Source: Warburgia ugandensis
Lineage: Eukaryota; Streptophyta; Magnoliopsida; Canellales; Canellaceae
Direction: 5' to 3'
Assembly: GCA_035236585.1 (NCBI GenBank)
Contig: CP141127.1
Location: 65,019,495-65,083,494 of the forward strand
DNA: 64,000 bases
The notes under the pieces are model-generated. The model did not search any database. It had not been told where the DNA came from and saw only the letters and a list, made by a program, of their open reading frames with translations. Shown piece by piece: positions 1-13,300 of this stretch. A program made the position numbers and the translations under genes. Each line of letters begins with the position of its first letter. The stretch's first letter is position 1.

Positions 1-330
1 CCAATGACCACAAATACATCCTGAAATCCAACATTACAAAATTTACTACCAACCCTGCACAACAAAGAACACAAATTAATTTCTATAATATCCAAGAGAC
101 CAAGCAACAATCAACATAAACGAGTAGGCATGGGAGTTATCAAAGAAAAACCCCAAGCAGATATGCAACATCTTATTATGCAAAGGAAATAGAAGAAGCC
201 GTTAGAGAGCATCAACCGTAACCCAAATAAGAAGAAACAAAAATCCTACAAAAGCTTCAACGTCACATTAAATTGGTTTAAAAGGGAAAAAAGGGACTAA
301 GAAATCCATCCACAAATCCCTTATGAAATT
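1..330. repeat. Left end of the 0.9-kb A-rich unit array
   Basis: This is array sequence cut on its right by Copia-1. Its phrases recur in the same order at about 44903-45230 and 36440-36780: Met-codon-free A-rich text, then the phrase around 'cttattatgcaaagg', then 'cccttatgaaatt'. The interrupted unit resumes at 4960. No coding sense was found in it. The similarity to other units is seen directly by eye; percentages were not computed. Confidence 0.85.
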
Positions 331-536
331 TGTTGAATATAGCATTGTATTGTATATCTTTACTTACCTTAATCATAGTTTTACTTTATTTTTAGTCACA
401 CATTGTACGGTTAGGAGCATGTAACTATCCTTGTTTAGTATATATATGAGATAAGTGTGAGATGTAAACCAACCAACACACATTCACCCATTCTAAGGGT
501 TTCTCTCTATATCTCTCTCTTGGCTCCACTTTATCA
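331..536 (+). repeat. Copia-1 5' LTR
   Basis: 206 bp, from TG to CA, matching 4749-4959 with scattered substitutions and small indels. The segment before the end is CT-rich and is followed directly by the primer-binding site. Confidence 0.92.
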
Positions 537-549
537 TGGTATCAAAGCC
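537..549 (+). promoter_or_regulatory. Copia-1 primer-binding site (initiator tRNA-Met type)
   Basis: The sequence TGGTATCAAAGCC abuts the 5' LTR. Plant copia elements typically carry TGGTATCAGAGC complementary to the 3' end of initiator tRNA-Met. One base differs here, while Copia-2 has the canonical form. Confidence 0.85.
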
Positions 550-768
550 ATAAGAGAAACCCTAATTATCTACTTCTTTTTTCCCTTTTTTGGTTTGCCC
601 GTGTATCCATTCGGACAATACCTTTGGTGACCGTGCATTTCTACCGGTCACCCCTCCATCGTCTTTGGCATTCCCAGATAGCCATTACTATCGCAAGATT
701 GTCGTTGTTGCTGAAACACACCGTCAGTGACCTCTTCCAAACATGAATCAACCCCCAGATAAGTAATC

Positions 769-1640
769 ATTGCTTCCAAAAATGGTATTTTCACTTATGT
801 AATTTCTAGATCTCCTATTATTACGGCGGAGAAATTAATTAATAGTGAAAATTATCTATCTTAGTCTGCCTCTATGGAATTATGATTTATGAGTCAGGGT
901 TATGAGGACCATTTGGTCAAGAAAGAGGAAGATATTTTTGCTACAGACAAAGTGCAATGGAAAAAGATTGATGCACAATTATGCAGCCTATTATGGCAAT
1001 CCATGGACCCCAAAGTTTTACATCATCTTCGCGCCTATAAAACATGTTTCAAATTTTGGACTCAAGCCAAGGGCTTATACACAAATGATATTCAACGTTT
1101 TTACAAAGTTGTTGACATTGTTCATGTTAGACAGCAGGACATAGATCTTTCGACTTACATTAGAAAGATTGCATACCTCAAGGAGTTCTTGTCTCTGATG
1201 CCTCCTACTGATGGTGCAGAAGCCCAACAAACACAGACTGACAAGTTTTTCATGGTGTTGAGTCTCAATGGACTCCACCCTGACCTTGAATCCATCAAAG
1301 ATCAAATTCTTGCTAGTCCTTCGGTGCCCTCATTAGAGAAAGTATTTGCCTGCTTGTTGTGTATCTCCTCTACTCAAACAATTACTTTTGATGGCCCTTC
1401 AGATTCCTTAGTTTTGGCCTCTCAGGTAAACACTCGAGGCAGCCATGGTGGTGGTCGTAATCGAGGACAGCGTCCTTAATGTACATACTGTAATAAGATT
1501 GGACACACTTGGGATCGGTATTACCAACTACACGAGCAAAGACCTCACACTGCCAATATTGCCTAGTCATCTAACACCCAGTTACCTGACTCATCTGAGG
1601 ACTTCACATCTCAGAGTATTACCTTGACTGGTAGTGACTA
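769..1640 (+). pseudogene. gag: Copia-1 gag (broken)
   Basis: Gag of the copia type (the family that carries the virus-like particle protein). Compared with Copia-2, the start codon ATG is ATT at 769-771. In-frame stops follow at 862 (TGG to TAG), 883 (TGG to TGA), 1477 (CAA to TAA) and 1564 (CAG to TAG). The longest open piece, 889-1479, covers the gag core and ends in a Gly/Arg-rich stretch. The zinc knuckle just after it reads CxxCxxxxHxxxxY: the last Cys of the CCHC knuckle is Tyr. The same Cys-to-Tyr change occurs in one of the two gag copies of Copia-2. The frame then leads into pol. It cannot make a functional Gag. Confidence 0.85.
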
Positions 1641-4600
1641 TGATGTGTACCTCCGGTATCAGGCAGCCAAGTCATCTTCTGCTGCCTTCGTTGCTCAGAC
1701 TAGTAATCCTACTGTTTGCTATACCCAATCTTCTTCTATTGGCCCGTGGATTCTAGACTTTGGAGCTTCTGATCACATATCTAGTAACAAATACCTTTTC
1801 TCCTCTCTTACTAGTTCTTCTACTTTTCCTACTGTCACTCAAGCCAATGGTTTCAAAATTGTAGCTAAAGGTATTGGTTTGGCTCATCCCCTTCCTACTC
1901 TTCCTCTCACCTCTGTCATTTATGTTCCTGAGTGCCCATTTAATCTTATTCCCATAAGTAAAATGATCCGCACTCTTAATTGCTCTCTCACTTTTTCTAA
2001 TAAATCTATAATCTTTCAGGACCAAGGTACGGGGAAGACGATTGGTACAGGGGGTGAGCCTCAAGGCCTTTATCGTCACACATCACCTGCAGCTCCTGCT
2101 GCTTGCATCTCCACTGATTCTCCTGCTCTTATTCACAATCATTTGAGCCATCCTAGTCTCTTCAAACTTCAAAAGATGGTCCCTCATTTTTCTACTTTGT
2201 CGTCTCTTGAGTGTGAGTCTTGTTAGCTTGGAAAACATACTCGTGTTTCATTTGCAAAGCGTCTCAATAATCGGGCTATGTCCCCCTTTGAACTTGTCCA
2301 CACTAATATTTGGGGTCCTAGTCATACTAGTTCTACTTTGGGTTTTTAGTATATTGTAACTTTTATTGACGATTATTCTCGATGTACTTGGTTATTCCTT
2401 ATGAAGAATCGATCTAAATTATTATCAATATTTTAGAAATTTTGTGCTGAAATTCAAACTCAATTTGGTGTTACTATCTGTGTTTAACGCAATGACAATG
2501 CACGAGAATTTTTTTCTACACCTTTTTCTTCCTTTGTCTCAACAAGGAATTCTTCACTAGTCATCATGTACCCACACTCCTTAACAAAATGGAGTAGCTA
2601 AACGCAAAAATCATAATCTCATAGAGACAGCTCGCAATTTACTTCTTCATAGTCATGTTCCTTTTCGTTTCTAGGGGGATTCTGTTCTCACTACTTGCTA
2701 CTTAATTAATCGCATGCCTTCTTATGTGTTGCAAGATCAGATTCCCCATTCCATTCTCTTCCGCACACAACCTATTTATCTTCTTCCTCGTGTTTTTAGA
2801 TGTACTTGTTTTCTACACAACCTTGCACTTGGGCAAGATAAGCTTTCCGCAAAGGCCACAAATGCATCTTTTTAGGATATTCCAGGCTTCAAAAGGGGTA
2901 TCATTGTTATATTCTTAACACTAATCGGGATTTTCTCTTAGCAGATGTAACTTTCTTTGAGCAGTCACCATTCCAGGCCTCTCTCCAGTTCTAAAATTTT
3001 ACCTCTTCCATATATTTCCCTACCTGCAAATGATGTCCCTTGTCCTCTTCAAGTTTATCATCGTTGGCCTCCTCTTGAAGCTACTCCAGGTTCCACTAAA
3101 GTCCCTAGCGACTAACTCTATGTCCCATCGGGTTTACCTACTTCGGCCCCGCATCTAGTTGACAGCTTGCCTATTGCTCTTCGAAAAGGTAATCGATCTA
3201 CTCGTAATCCTCATCCTATCAATAAATTTTTAAGTTACCATCTATTATCTTCACACTATTATGCATTTGTTTCCTCCTTATCCTTTATTTTATATCCTAG
3301 GTGGCGACAGGCCGTGGTAGATGAAATGACTGCTTTGCATATGTATAGTACTTGGGACTTGGTTCCTTTGCCACCTGGTAAAACTACAGTAGGTTGTCGT
3401 TAGATGTACACTATTAAGATGGGTCCTGATGGACAAGTTGATCAACTTAAAGCCCGCCTAGTTGCTAAGGGCTATACTCATATTTATGGTCTTGACTATG
3501 GTGAGACCTTTTTCCCAATTACAAAGGTTGCTTCTACTCGATTATTCCTCTCTATGGCTGCTATGCGTCATTGGCCTTTTTACCAACTAGATATTAAAAA
3601 TGCTTCCCTTCATGGTGATCTAGCAAAGGAAATTTATATGGAGCAACCGCCTGGCTTTGTTGCTTAGGGGGAATCTAGTTTAGTGTGCAAATTGCGTCGC
3701 TCTCTATACAGCTTAAAACAATCTCCTCGAGCATGGTTTGGATGCTTTAGCTCTGTTATTCAGAAATTTGAAATGCTTCAGAGTGACGCAGATCATTCTG
3801 TTTTCTATCAGCACAACTCTTCGGGTCAGTGTATCTATCTAGTGGTCTATGTGGATGACATTGTTATCACAGGTAGTGATCAAGACAGCATTCAGAGACT
3901 TAAACAACATCTCTTCTGTCACTTTCAGACTAAAGACCTAGAAAAACTCAAGTATTTTCTATGAATTGAGGTAGCGTAGTCTAGTACAGGTATTGCCATT
4001 TCACAGAAAAAATATGCTTTAGACATCTTGGAAGAGACTGGTATGTTAGATTGTAAGCCCGTGGACACACCCATGGACCCGAATGTTAAACTTGTACCAA
4101 GACAGGGGAGCCTCTAGCATACTCTGAAAGATATCAGAGACTTGTGGGTAAACTGAATTATCTCACAATGCAATAGTCATTGGGATATTGTGGTTCACAT
4201 TCTTCGATATATCAAAGGAGCACCAGGTCAAGGTGTGTTATATGAAGATAAAAGTCATACTCAAATTGTTGGGTACACAGATGCTGACTGGGCTGGTTCT
4301 CCTTCAGACAAGTATTCTACCTCAGGATATTGTATTTTTGTTGGAGGTAACTTAGTATCTTGGAAAAGCAAGAAACAAGATGTAGTTGCCAAATCAAGTG
4401 CAGAAGCTAAGTACAAAGCCATGGCTCTAGCAACATGTGAACTTATTTGGCTGAAACTACTCCAGGAGATGAAATTTGGAGAGGATGGAAGTATGAAGCT
4501 AATATGTGATAATCAAGCAGCCTTACATATTGCATCTAATCCCATTTTCCATGAAAGGACCAAACACATAAAAGTGGATTGTCACTTCATTAGAGAAAAG

Positions 4601-4677
4601 ATCTTGTCAGGATGTATTGCTACCAGCTTCGTCCATTAAAATGATCAACTAGCAAACATCTTCACTAAATCTCTCAG
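1641..4677 (+). pseudogene. pol: Copia-1 pol (PR-IN-RT-RH, many stops)
   Basis: Remnant of the copia polyprotein. The protease motif is at about 1747-1776 and reads WILDFGASDH, so the usual D-S-G triad is D-F-G. The integrase HHCC region is at about 2125-2225 and the catalytic core follows in broken frames to about 3000. The reverse transcriptase palm begins near 3300 and has the YVDD box near 3850. RNase H spans 4190-4639, with the ADW motif early and ending in the usual 'KHIKVDCHFIRE' region. Stops at 2224, 2347, 2674, 3401 and 3665 are CAG to TAG or TGG to TAG relative to Copia-2. Others (about 2434, 2484, 3962 and 4637) are different changes. Domain order is that of copia (integrase before RT). 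Confidence 0.88.
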
Positions 4678-4739
4678 AGGGCCTCCAATTAAATACATTT
4701 GTAACAAGCTTGGTGCAAATGACTTATATGCTCCAGCTT

Positions 4740-4748
4740 AAGGGGGAG
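4740..4748 (+). promoter_or_regulatory. Copia-1 polypurine tract
   Basis: AAGGGGGAG lies immediately before the 3' LTR, the expected position and composition for the plus-strand primer. Confidence 0.8.
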
Positions 4749-4959
4749 TGTTGAATATATCATTGTATCGTATATCTTTACTTAACCTTAGTCTTAGTTT
4801 TGTTTTATTTTTAGTTCCACATTGTACAGTTAGAAACATGTAACTATCCTTGTTTAGCATATATATATGAGATAAGTGTGAGGTGCAAAACAACCAACAC
4901 ACATTCACTCATTCTAAGGGTTTCTCTCTATCTATCTCTCTCTTGGCTCCACTTTATCA
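4749..4959 (+). repeat. Copia-1 3' LTR
   Basis: 211 bp, from TG to CA, homologous to 331-536. It is followed by the target duplication AAATT. Confidence 0.92.
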
Positions 4960-7900
4960 AAATTTCACGGCCAAATTAATAATTGTTCACCTGACAATCG
5001 TCCCTGTGCAATTCTACATAGAATCATACATAAGCAATTTCTCTTGCAAAAATTTCAACCTTATGCAAATGACAAATGAGCAACAAATAACAGAAAAATA
5101 AGAAGATCATGGAACCACTGATTTTATGACCACATTGTGGAATTGCCAAACATTGAACAATATGTTAAAGTAACATATGATCAAGTTCAACTAAACAAAT
5201 GTCCCCAAAATATATCCCGAAATACGACATTACAAAGATTATTGGCAACCCTACACAACAAAGAACACAAATTAATTTCTACAATATCCAAGAGACAAGA
5301 TAACAAACAACAAGTACATAAGAGTAAAAACATGGCCTTGCAACCCAACTTGGCAATAAACATTCACAAGTTGAGGAAACACGAAAAAATTCAAGGACTG
5401 ATTTAATTTTAAAAAAGAAAAGAAGTAATTACGCTTCATTGTTCTAGCACGAGAGCACTCTAAAATGACTCTAAACATAAAAAGAGTACAAACTCCCCTT
5501 ATCAAGGCATCAACACTGGAACTTCAAAAAGGTAAGTAACTCAACATATATAATCCACAAATTTAAACATTACGAATTTGAAAAATTAAATCAGCATAGT
5601 TCTAAACTAAATCACATAACAATGAGAAAGAATTTAAAGTAGAATGAAAACGCCGTAGTGTTGTTCTTTGACATAAGGCACAGAGGTTATCCAAGTAAAA
5701 TCTCAAGCAAAGAGGCATCCTCTTAGTGTGGAAAGGAAATATAAGAAGTTGTTAGAGAACTTCAAGTGCAATCTAAATAAAAAAACCTACAAAAACTTCA
5801 ATGTTACATCAAATCTATTTAAACGGAAAAAAGGAACTATGAAACCGATCAACAAACCTAATATCAAATTTCACATCCAAATTAGTAATTGTTGTTCTCA
5901 TAATCTTCTGCATGCAACTCCATAACCAATCATATACAAAAGGCTCCTCATGCAAGAATTTCTACCCTGCACATATAACGAGTGAACAAGAAATAACTGG
6001 AAAATAAGAAGACCACACAAGTACTGATGTCATGTCCACATTCTGAAATAACCATATTAAAAGAAATATCTTAAAGTAAGGAAAGGTTAGGATCAACTTA
6101 ACCCATGTCCCCAGATCAATTTCAAAAATTGACAATGCAAAGATTAGCACCAATCCTGCACAACAAAAGGCACAACTAAATTTCAAAAACATCCAAGAGA
6201 CCATATAACAATCAACTTGAAAAACAGAGAATATAAGAGTACAACAATGGCCTCACAAGGTAACTCATAAAAAAAAATTCACAAGTTGCAGAAGGCCTTA
6301 AAATTTAAAGTACTGAAGGAAAGGTAAAGAAAAAAAAAAAAGAACAACTCTTCATTGTTCTTGTATGAGAGAACTCAAAAATGATATGCAAGAAAAAAAA
6401 AAAAGGCTCAAGACCCACTTTGCAAAACATTAACATTAGAAGCCCAAAAAGGCAAGTAACTCAACATCTGCAACACAGATTTTCAATATTACTAATTTAA
6501 AACATTAAATCTGCATATTTCTAACCCAAATGATAAGACCATAACAAAGAATTTAAAGCACGTTAAAAACACACTGGCAAACAGCATGGGAGTTATTTAA
6601 GCAAAACCCAAGCAGAGATGCAACATTTTATTATGCAAAGAAAATATAAGAAGTCATTAGAGAACATCAACTGCAGTCTAAACAAGAAAAAACAAAAATG
6701 TTATAAAAACTTCAACATCACATCAACTAGGTTAGAAAAGGGCAAAAGGGACTAAGAATGCCATCCGCAAACCCCTTATGAAATTTCACTGCTAGATTAA
6801 TTATTATTCACCTAACAATCGTTCCTGTGCAATTTCATATAGAATCATACATAAGAGATTCTTCTTACAGAAATTTCAAACTTGAGCACATGACAAGTGA
6901 AACACAACCAACAGTGTCATGGCCACATCACGGAATTGCCAAATTTTGAACAATATCTCAAAGAAACATAAGATTAGGTTCGAGGAAACCAATGTCCCCA
7001 AATATATCCTGAAATCTGATACTACAAAGGTTACTGCCAACCTTGCAAAACAAAGAATACAATTTAATTTTTATAATATCCTAAAGACCATACAAGAATC
7101 ATCACAAACAAAAGGTACATAAGAGAAACCATGGCCTTGCAATCCAACTCGCCAATCAACATTCACAAGTTGAGGAAACCCTGAAAAATTCAATTACTGA
7201 TTTTAATTTCCAAAAAGAAAAGAAGGAATGGCGCTCCATTGTTCTAGCAGGGGAGTACTTTAAAATGACACTGGCCCAAAAAGAAAATAAGCAGAAAACC
7301 TAACTTTTCAATACATAAACACTGAAACCCCAACAAGACAAGTAACTCAAGATATACAATCCACAAATTTCACCATTACAGACTACATTGAATCCGCTCA
7401 AAGAGGAAAAAAGGAACTGAGAAAGAGATCTCCAAACCACCAATATAATTTCACAGCCTTGGTGCAACGGTAGAGTTGTAGTCATGTGACCTTGAGGTCA
7501 CGAGTTCAAGGCGTGGAAATAACCTCTTGCAAAATGCAAGGTAAGGCTGAGTACTATTGATCCTTGTGGTCTGCCCCTTCCCCGGACCCTGCATAGCCGA
7601 GAGCTTCATGCACCAGGGCTGCCCTTTATTAGGCATTGTTCTCATAACAAATCTTCAGCATGTAGTTCCATAAAAAATCATACATAAGTAGCTACTGGCA
7701 CATAGTTTTCGACCCTACACATATGTCAAGCGAACAAGAAACAATAGGAAAAATTAGATAACTACTGATGTCATGACCTCATTGTGGAATTGCCACATTT
7801 ACAGAAACATCTTAAAAGTAGCAAAAGGCTAAGCTCAATTAAACCCAATTCTTCATATCAATCTAGAAAATGGACCCTGCAAAGATTAGCCCCAATCGTG

Positions 7901-10050
7901 GACAACAAAGAACATAACCAAATTTCTGAAACGTCCAAGAGACCATATAACAATCAACACAAGCAACTAAGTATATAAGAGTACATCCATGGTCTTTAAA
8001 AGCAACTATCCAATCAACATCTCAAGTGGAGGAAAGCCTAAAAAATTCAATCACTGATTTTAATTTCCAAAAAAAAAAAAAAAAAAAAAAGGAATGAAAC
8101 TTCTTATTCTAGCAGGAAAGTACTCTAAAATGACATTAGTAGAAAAATATAAGCACAAAACCCATTTTGTAAGACATCAACATTGGAAGAACAAAAGGAC
8201 GAGTAACACAACATCTGCAATCCACAGATTTGAATATTACCAATTACAAATATGAAATCTGCATGTTTATAAACAAAATCACATGATGCTAACAAAGAGT
8301 TCAAAGCAAGCCAAAAAACCCCTTGAGTAATTCATTGTCAGAAGGCAGGGAAGTTATCCAAGCAAAACCACAAGCAGATGTAGAAGCTGTTAGTAAATTT
8401 CAACTGCAATCTAAACAAGAAAGCAACAAAAACTTCAACATCACAATAAATCAGTTTAAAAAGGAAAAAAAGTTACAAAAGCTTCAATATCACATTGAAT
8501 CATTTTAAAGAGATAAACCAAACTAAAAAAAGAGATAAAAAAACCCATTATGAAATTACAAACCCAGATTAGTTATCATTATCCTCACAATATTTCCTGT
8601 GCAATTCCATAAAGAATCATACTCCTCGCACAAAAATTTCAAACCTGCGCATATGATGAGCAAACAAGAAACAACAGAAAAATAAGAAGATCAGAGAACT
8701 AATGATGCCATGACCACATTGTGGAATTGCCACATTTAGAGAAATATCTTGAAGTAACAAAATGTTAGGTTCGACTAAACCCAGGTCTCCGGATCAATCA
8801 TGAACATTGACCCTGCAAAGATTAGTGTCAACCCTGGATAACAAAGAACATAATTGAATTTCTAAAATATCAAAGAGAACATATAACAATCAACACAAAC
8901 AATGAGTATCTAAGAGTACAACCAAGGCCTCGCAACCCCACTTTCCAATCAACATTCACAGGTTGAGGAAACCTTGAAAAAATCAAGGACAGATATGAAT
9001 TTGTAAAAATAAAAAAGGAAAGGTTCTTTTTTGTTCTAGCAAAAGATTACATAAAAATGACATTGGCCAAAGAAAATAAACATAAAACACACTTTGAAAG
9101 ACATAACACTAGAACCCCTGAAAAACGATTAACAACACTTGTGATCCACAAATTTCAACATTACAAAATTGAAAAATTAAATCCGTAAATTTGTAAACTA
9201 AGTCATGTAACGCTAAGAAGAGTTCAAAATAGGCCCAAAGAGTAAAAAGGCACAGAGGTTATCCAAGCAAAATCTCAAGAAGAGATGCATCGACTTATTG
9301 TGGAAAAGAAACATAAGAGGTCTAAGTGAACTTCAACTGCAACCTAAACAAAAATAAAAGAGCTATGAAAACTTCAATATCACATTGAATCGGTTTAAAG
9401 TGGAAAAAAGCAAACCCAGAAAGACAAGTAACTCAACATCTGCAATACACAGATTATTACCAATTGAAAATATATTTCTAAACCAAATCATGTGACTTAA
9501 ACAAAGAGTTTAACACAGGTCAAAAACCCTTAGAAAATTTCATTGACAAAAGGCACAAATGTTAATCCAAGTAAAATCTTAAGAGGAGATGCATCCTTCA
9601 ACCACAACATAAGCAAAAACAAAATAAAAAGCTACAATTGATATCATATTGAATCAATTTAAAAAACTGAACAGGAACTCAGAAAGCAATCCTCAAATCC
9701 CTTATGAAATTTCACAGTTAGATTAATTATTGTTCTCCTGACAATCTTTCTTACATATGCAAGTCCTTGCGTAAAAATTTCAGCCCTGCGCATATGGCAG
9801 GCAAACAAGAAACAAAACGAAAATAAGTAGACAAGAGAACTACTAACTCCATTAACACATTGTAGAATGGCAACATTTAGAGAAATATCTTTGAGTAATA
9901 GAGTATCGGGTTCCACTAAAACCATTTCTCCAAATCAAACCTGAAATTTGACCCTTTAAAGAATAGCATCAACACAAGACCACAAAGAACACACAAGAAT
10001 TTCTAAAATTTCCAAGAGACTAGATAACAATCAATACAAGCAATGAGTAT
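4960..10050. repeat. Array segment, block A (part 1)
   Basis: About five units of the A-rich repeat with an Au SINE inside. Clean unit spacing can be read between the phrase 'aaatttcac' at 5866 and 6781 (915 bp). The + strand is A-rich and G-poor: in 6961-7020 I count 25 A, 14 T, 11 C and 10 G. The stretch 4960-8480 is colinear with about 45546-49045, including the SINE at the same place. Some units (8546-9697) carry an extra internal duplication that also occurs in 24661-25851. Short open frames on either strand here are composition effects and are not called as genes. Confidence 0.85.
7457..7629 (+). mobile_element. Au-type SINE, copy 1
   Basis: A tRNA-derived short element. The left part has an A-box-like stretch ('ggtgcaacggtagagttg') and a B-box-like stretch ('ggtcacgagttcaaggcgtgg'). 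It then has the family-typical 'cctcttgcaaaatgcaaggtaaggctg', a 'ccttgtggtctgccccttcccc' type body and a 3' end 'gggctgccctttatt'. This agrees with the Au SINE family known from many flowering plants. It sits after the array phrase 'aatttcacagcc'. The same junction recurs at copy 2 (48043), so the two are one insertion duplicated with the surrounding DNA. Transcription would need RNA polymerase III; activity today is unlikely. Confidence 0.88.
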
Positions 10051-10257
10051 TGTTAAAGTAGAGCCAAGAGAGAGAGATAGAGAGAAACCCTTAGAATGGG
10101 TGAATGTGTGTTGGTGATTTTGCACCTCACACTTAACACATATATATACTAAACAAGGATAGTTACATGCTCCTAACTGCACAATGTGGGACTAAAAATA
10201 AAGCAAAACTAAGACTAAGGCTAAGTAAAGCTATACAATACTATGCTATATTCAACA
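10051..10257 (-). repeat. Copia-2 3' LTR
   Basis: 207 bp. Read on the - strand it starts TGTTGAATATAGC and ends TTTAACA. It is nearly identical to 15069-15275. Confidence 0.93.
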
Positions 10258-10268
10258 CTCCCCCTCAA
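10258..10268 (-). promoter_or_regulatory. Copia-2 polypurine tract
   Basis: On the - strand TTGAGGGGGAG precedes the 3' LTR directly. Confidence 0.8.
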
Positions 10269-10315
10269 GAGTCATATGCACCAAGCTTGTTACAAATGAA
10301 TTTAATTCGAGGTCC

Positions 10316-13300
10316 TCAGAGAGATTTTGTGAAGATGTCTGCTAGTTGATCATTTGAATTGACGAAGCTAGTAGCAATACATCCCGACAAGATCTTTTCT
10401 CTAATAAAATGACAATCCACTTCTATGTGTTTGGTCCTTTCATGGAAAACTGGATTAGATGCAATATGTAAGGCTGCTTGATTATCACATATGAGCTTCA
10501 TATTTCCATCCTCTCCGAATTTCATCTCCTGGAGTAATTGTTTCAGCCAAATAAGTTCACATGTTGCCATAGCCATGGCTCGATACTCAGCTTCTGCATT
10601 TGATCTGGCAACTACATTTTGTTTCTTACTTTTCCAAGATACTAAGTTACCTCCAACAAAAACACAATATCCGGAGGTAGAACGCCTATCTAAAGGAGAA
10701 TCAGCCCAGTCAGCATCTATGTACCCAACAATTTGAGTGTGGCCTTTATCTTCATATAACAAACCTTAACCTAGTGCTCCTTTAATATATCAAAGAATGC
10801 GAACCACAACATCCCAATGACTATCACACAGTGATTGTAGGAATTGACTGACTACACTGACAGCAAAAGAGATATATGGTCGAGTAATGGTGAGATAATT
10901 CAGTTTACCCACAAGTCGCCGATATCTTCGAGAGTCCGCTAAAAGCTCCCCCTGTCCTGGTACAAGCTTAACATTCGGGTCCATAGGTGTGTCCACGAGC
11001 TTACAATCTAACATACTAGTTTCTTCCAAGATGTCTAAGCATATTTTCTTTGTGAAATGGTAATACTTATACTAGACTGAGCTACCTTAATTCCCAGAAA
11101 ATACTTTAGTTTTCGCAGGTCTTTAGTCTAAAAGTAATGGAAGAAATGTTGTTTAAGTCTCTAAATGCCATCCTAATCACTGCTTGTGATGACAATGTCA
11201 TCCACATAGACCACTAGATAGATACACTGACCTGAAGAGTTGTGCTGATAGAAAACAGAATGATCTGCTTCACTCCAAAGCATTCCAAATTCCTGAATAA
11301 CAGAGCTAAATCATCCAAACCATGTTCGAGGAGATTGTTTTAAACCTTATAGAGAAGGTGCAATTTGCACACTAAACCAGACTCCCCCTGAGCAACAAAG
11401 CCAGGTGGTTGCTCCATATAAACTTCCTCTGCTAAATCACCATGAAGGAAAGTATTTTTAATATCCAGTTGGTAAAGAGGCCAATGCCGCATAGCAGCCA
11501 TGGAGAGGAATAATCGAACAGAGGCAACCTTTGCAACTAGGGAAAAGGTGTCACCATAGTCAAGACCATAAATCTAAGTATAGCCCTTAGCAACTAGGCG
11601 GGCTTTAAGTCGATCAACTTGTCCATCAGGACCCATCTTAACAGTATATATCCAATGACAACCCACTATAGTTTTACCAGGTGCCAAAGGAACCAAGTCC
11701 CAAGTTCCATTCGTATGCAAAGCATTCATTTCATCAACCATGGCCTGTCTCCACCCAGGATGTGAAAGAGCCTCACTGGTGCTTTTGGGAGCAGAAATAG
11801 AGGACAAGAAGGAAATAAATGCATAATAGGCTGAAGCTAATCAATGGTAACTCAAAAAATTATGGATAGGTTGAGGATTGCGAGTAGATCGATCACCTTT
11901 TCGAAGAGCAATAGGCAAGCTGTCAACCGAATGCAGGGCTGAAGTAGGTGAAGCCGGTGGGACAGGGAGATTGTCATCAGGGACTTCAGTGGAACCTACA
12001 ACAACTTCAAGAGGAGGCCGGCGATGATAAACTTGAAGAGGACGAGAGACATCATCCGCAGGTGTGGAAATATAGGGAAGAGGTAAAATTTCAGAAATGG
12101 ACAGTGGCTCAACAATGGATGAGAAGAATGGTGATTGCTCAAAGAAAGTTACATCTCCTGAGAGAAGATATCGATTAGTGTCAAGAGAATAACAACGATA
12201 CCCCTTTTAAAGCATGGAATATCCCAAAAAGATGCATTTTGTGGCCTTAGCAGAAAGCTTATCTTGCCCAGGTGCAAGGTTGTGTACAAAACAAGTACAT
12301 CCAAAAACACAAGGAAGAAGATAAAGAGGTTGTGTGGGGAAGAGAATGGAATAGGGAATTTGACCATGCAACACAAAAGAAGGCATACGATTAATTAAGT
12401 AGCAAGCAATGAGAACAGCATCCCCCCAGAAACGAAAAGGAACATGACTATGAAGAAGTAAAGTGTGGGTTGTCTCTATGAGATGATGACTTTTGCGTTC
12501 AACAACTCCATTTGTTGAGGAGTGTGGGCACATGATGATTGGTGACGAATTCCTTGTTGAGACATAAAAGAAGAAAAATGTGCAGAAAAATATTCTCGTG
12601 CATTGTCACTACGTAAAACACAGATAGCAACATTAAATTGAGTTTGAATTTCAGCACAAAATTGCTTAAAGTTTGAGAATAATTCAGATTGATTCTTCAT
12701 AAGGAATAACCAAGTACATTAAGAATAATCGTCAATAAAAGTTACAAAGTACTGAAAACCCAAACTAAAAACAGTATGACTAGGACCCCAAACATTAGTG
12801 TGGACAAGTTCAAAGGGGAGCATAGCCTGATTATTGAGATGCCTTGGAAACAAAACACGAGTATGTTTTCCAAGCTGACAAGACTCACACTCAAGAGACG
12901 ACAAAGTAGAAAAATGAGGGACCATCTTTTGAAGTTTGGAGAGACTAGGATGGCTCAAATGATTGTGAATAAGAACAGGAGAATCAGTGGAGATAAAAGC
13001 AACAGGAGCTGTAGGTGAGGTGAGACGATAAAGGCCTTGAGGCTCACCCCCTGTACCAATCGTCTTCCCCGTACCTTGGTCCTGCAAGATTATATATTTA
13101 TTAGAAAAAGTGAGAGAGCAATTAAGAGTGCAGGTCGTTTTACTTATGGGAATAAGATTAAATGGGCACTCAGGAACATAAAGGATAGAGGTGAGAGGAA
13201 GAGTAGGAAGGGGATGAGCCAAACCAATACCTTTAGCTACAATTTTGAAACCATTGGCTTGAGTGATAGTAGGAAAAGTAGAATAACTAGTAAGAGAGGA

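Larger units (their letters stand above)
331..4959 (+). mobile_element. Copia-1: degraded Ty1-copia LTR retrotransposon
   Basis: A complete but dead copia element of about 4.6 kb. It has short LTRs starting TGTTGAATATA (331-536 and 4749-4959), a primer-binding site matching initiator tRNA-Met just inside the 5' LTR, a purine tract just before the 3' LTR, and gag, protease, integrase, reverse transcriptase and RNase H remnants in copia order. It is flanked by a perfect 5-bp target duplication AAATT (326-330 and 4960-4964). The target is the array phrase 'ttatgaaatttcac', which is interrupted by the element and continues after it. By my count the LTRs differ at some 17-20 sites, so this insertion is much older than Copia-2. 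Short LTRs and overall size resemble the Ale/Retrofit lineage, but that assignment is inference. Confidence 0.95.

Noticed and set aside
7470-7520. tRNA gene from A- and B-box-like text
   Set aside because: The boxes belong to the SINE; no cloverleaf or anticodon stem can be drawn.
9659-9925. Open frames of 60-110 codons on the - strand of array units, hydrophobic
   Set aside because: They arise because the - strand is poor in A and so has few stops. They shift and break from unit to unit and have no consistent start. Only the recurring core is mentioned, as an inference.
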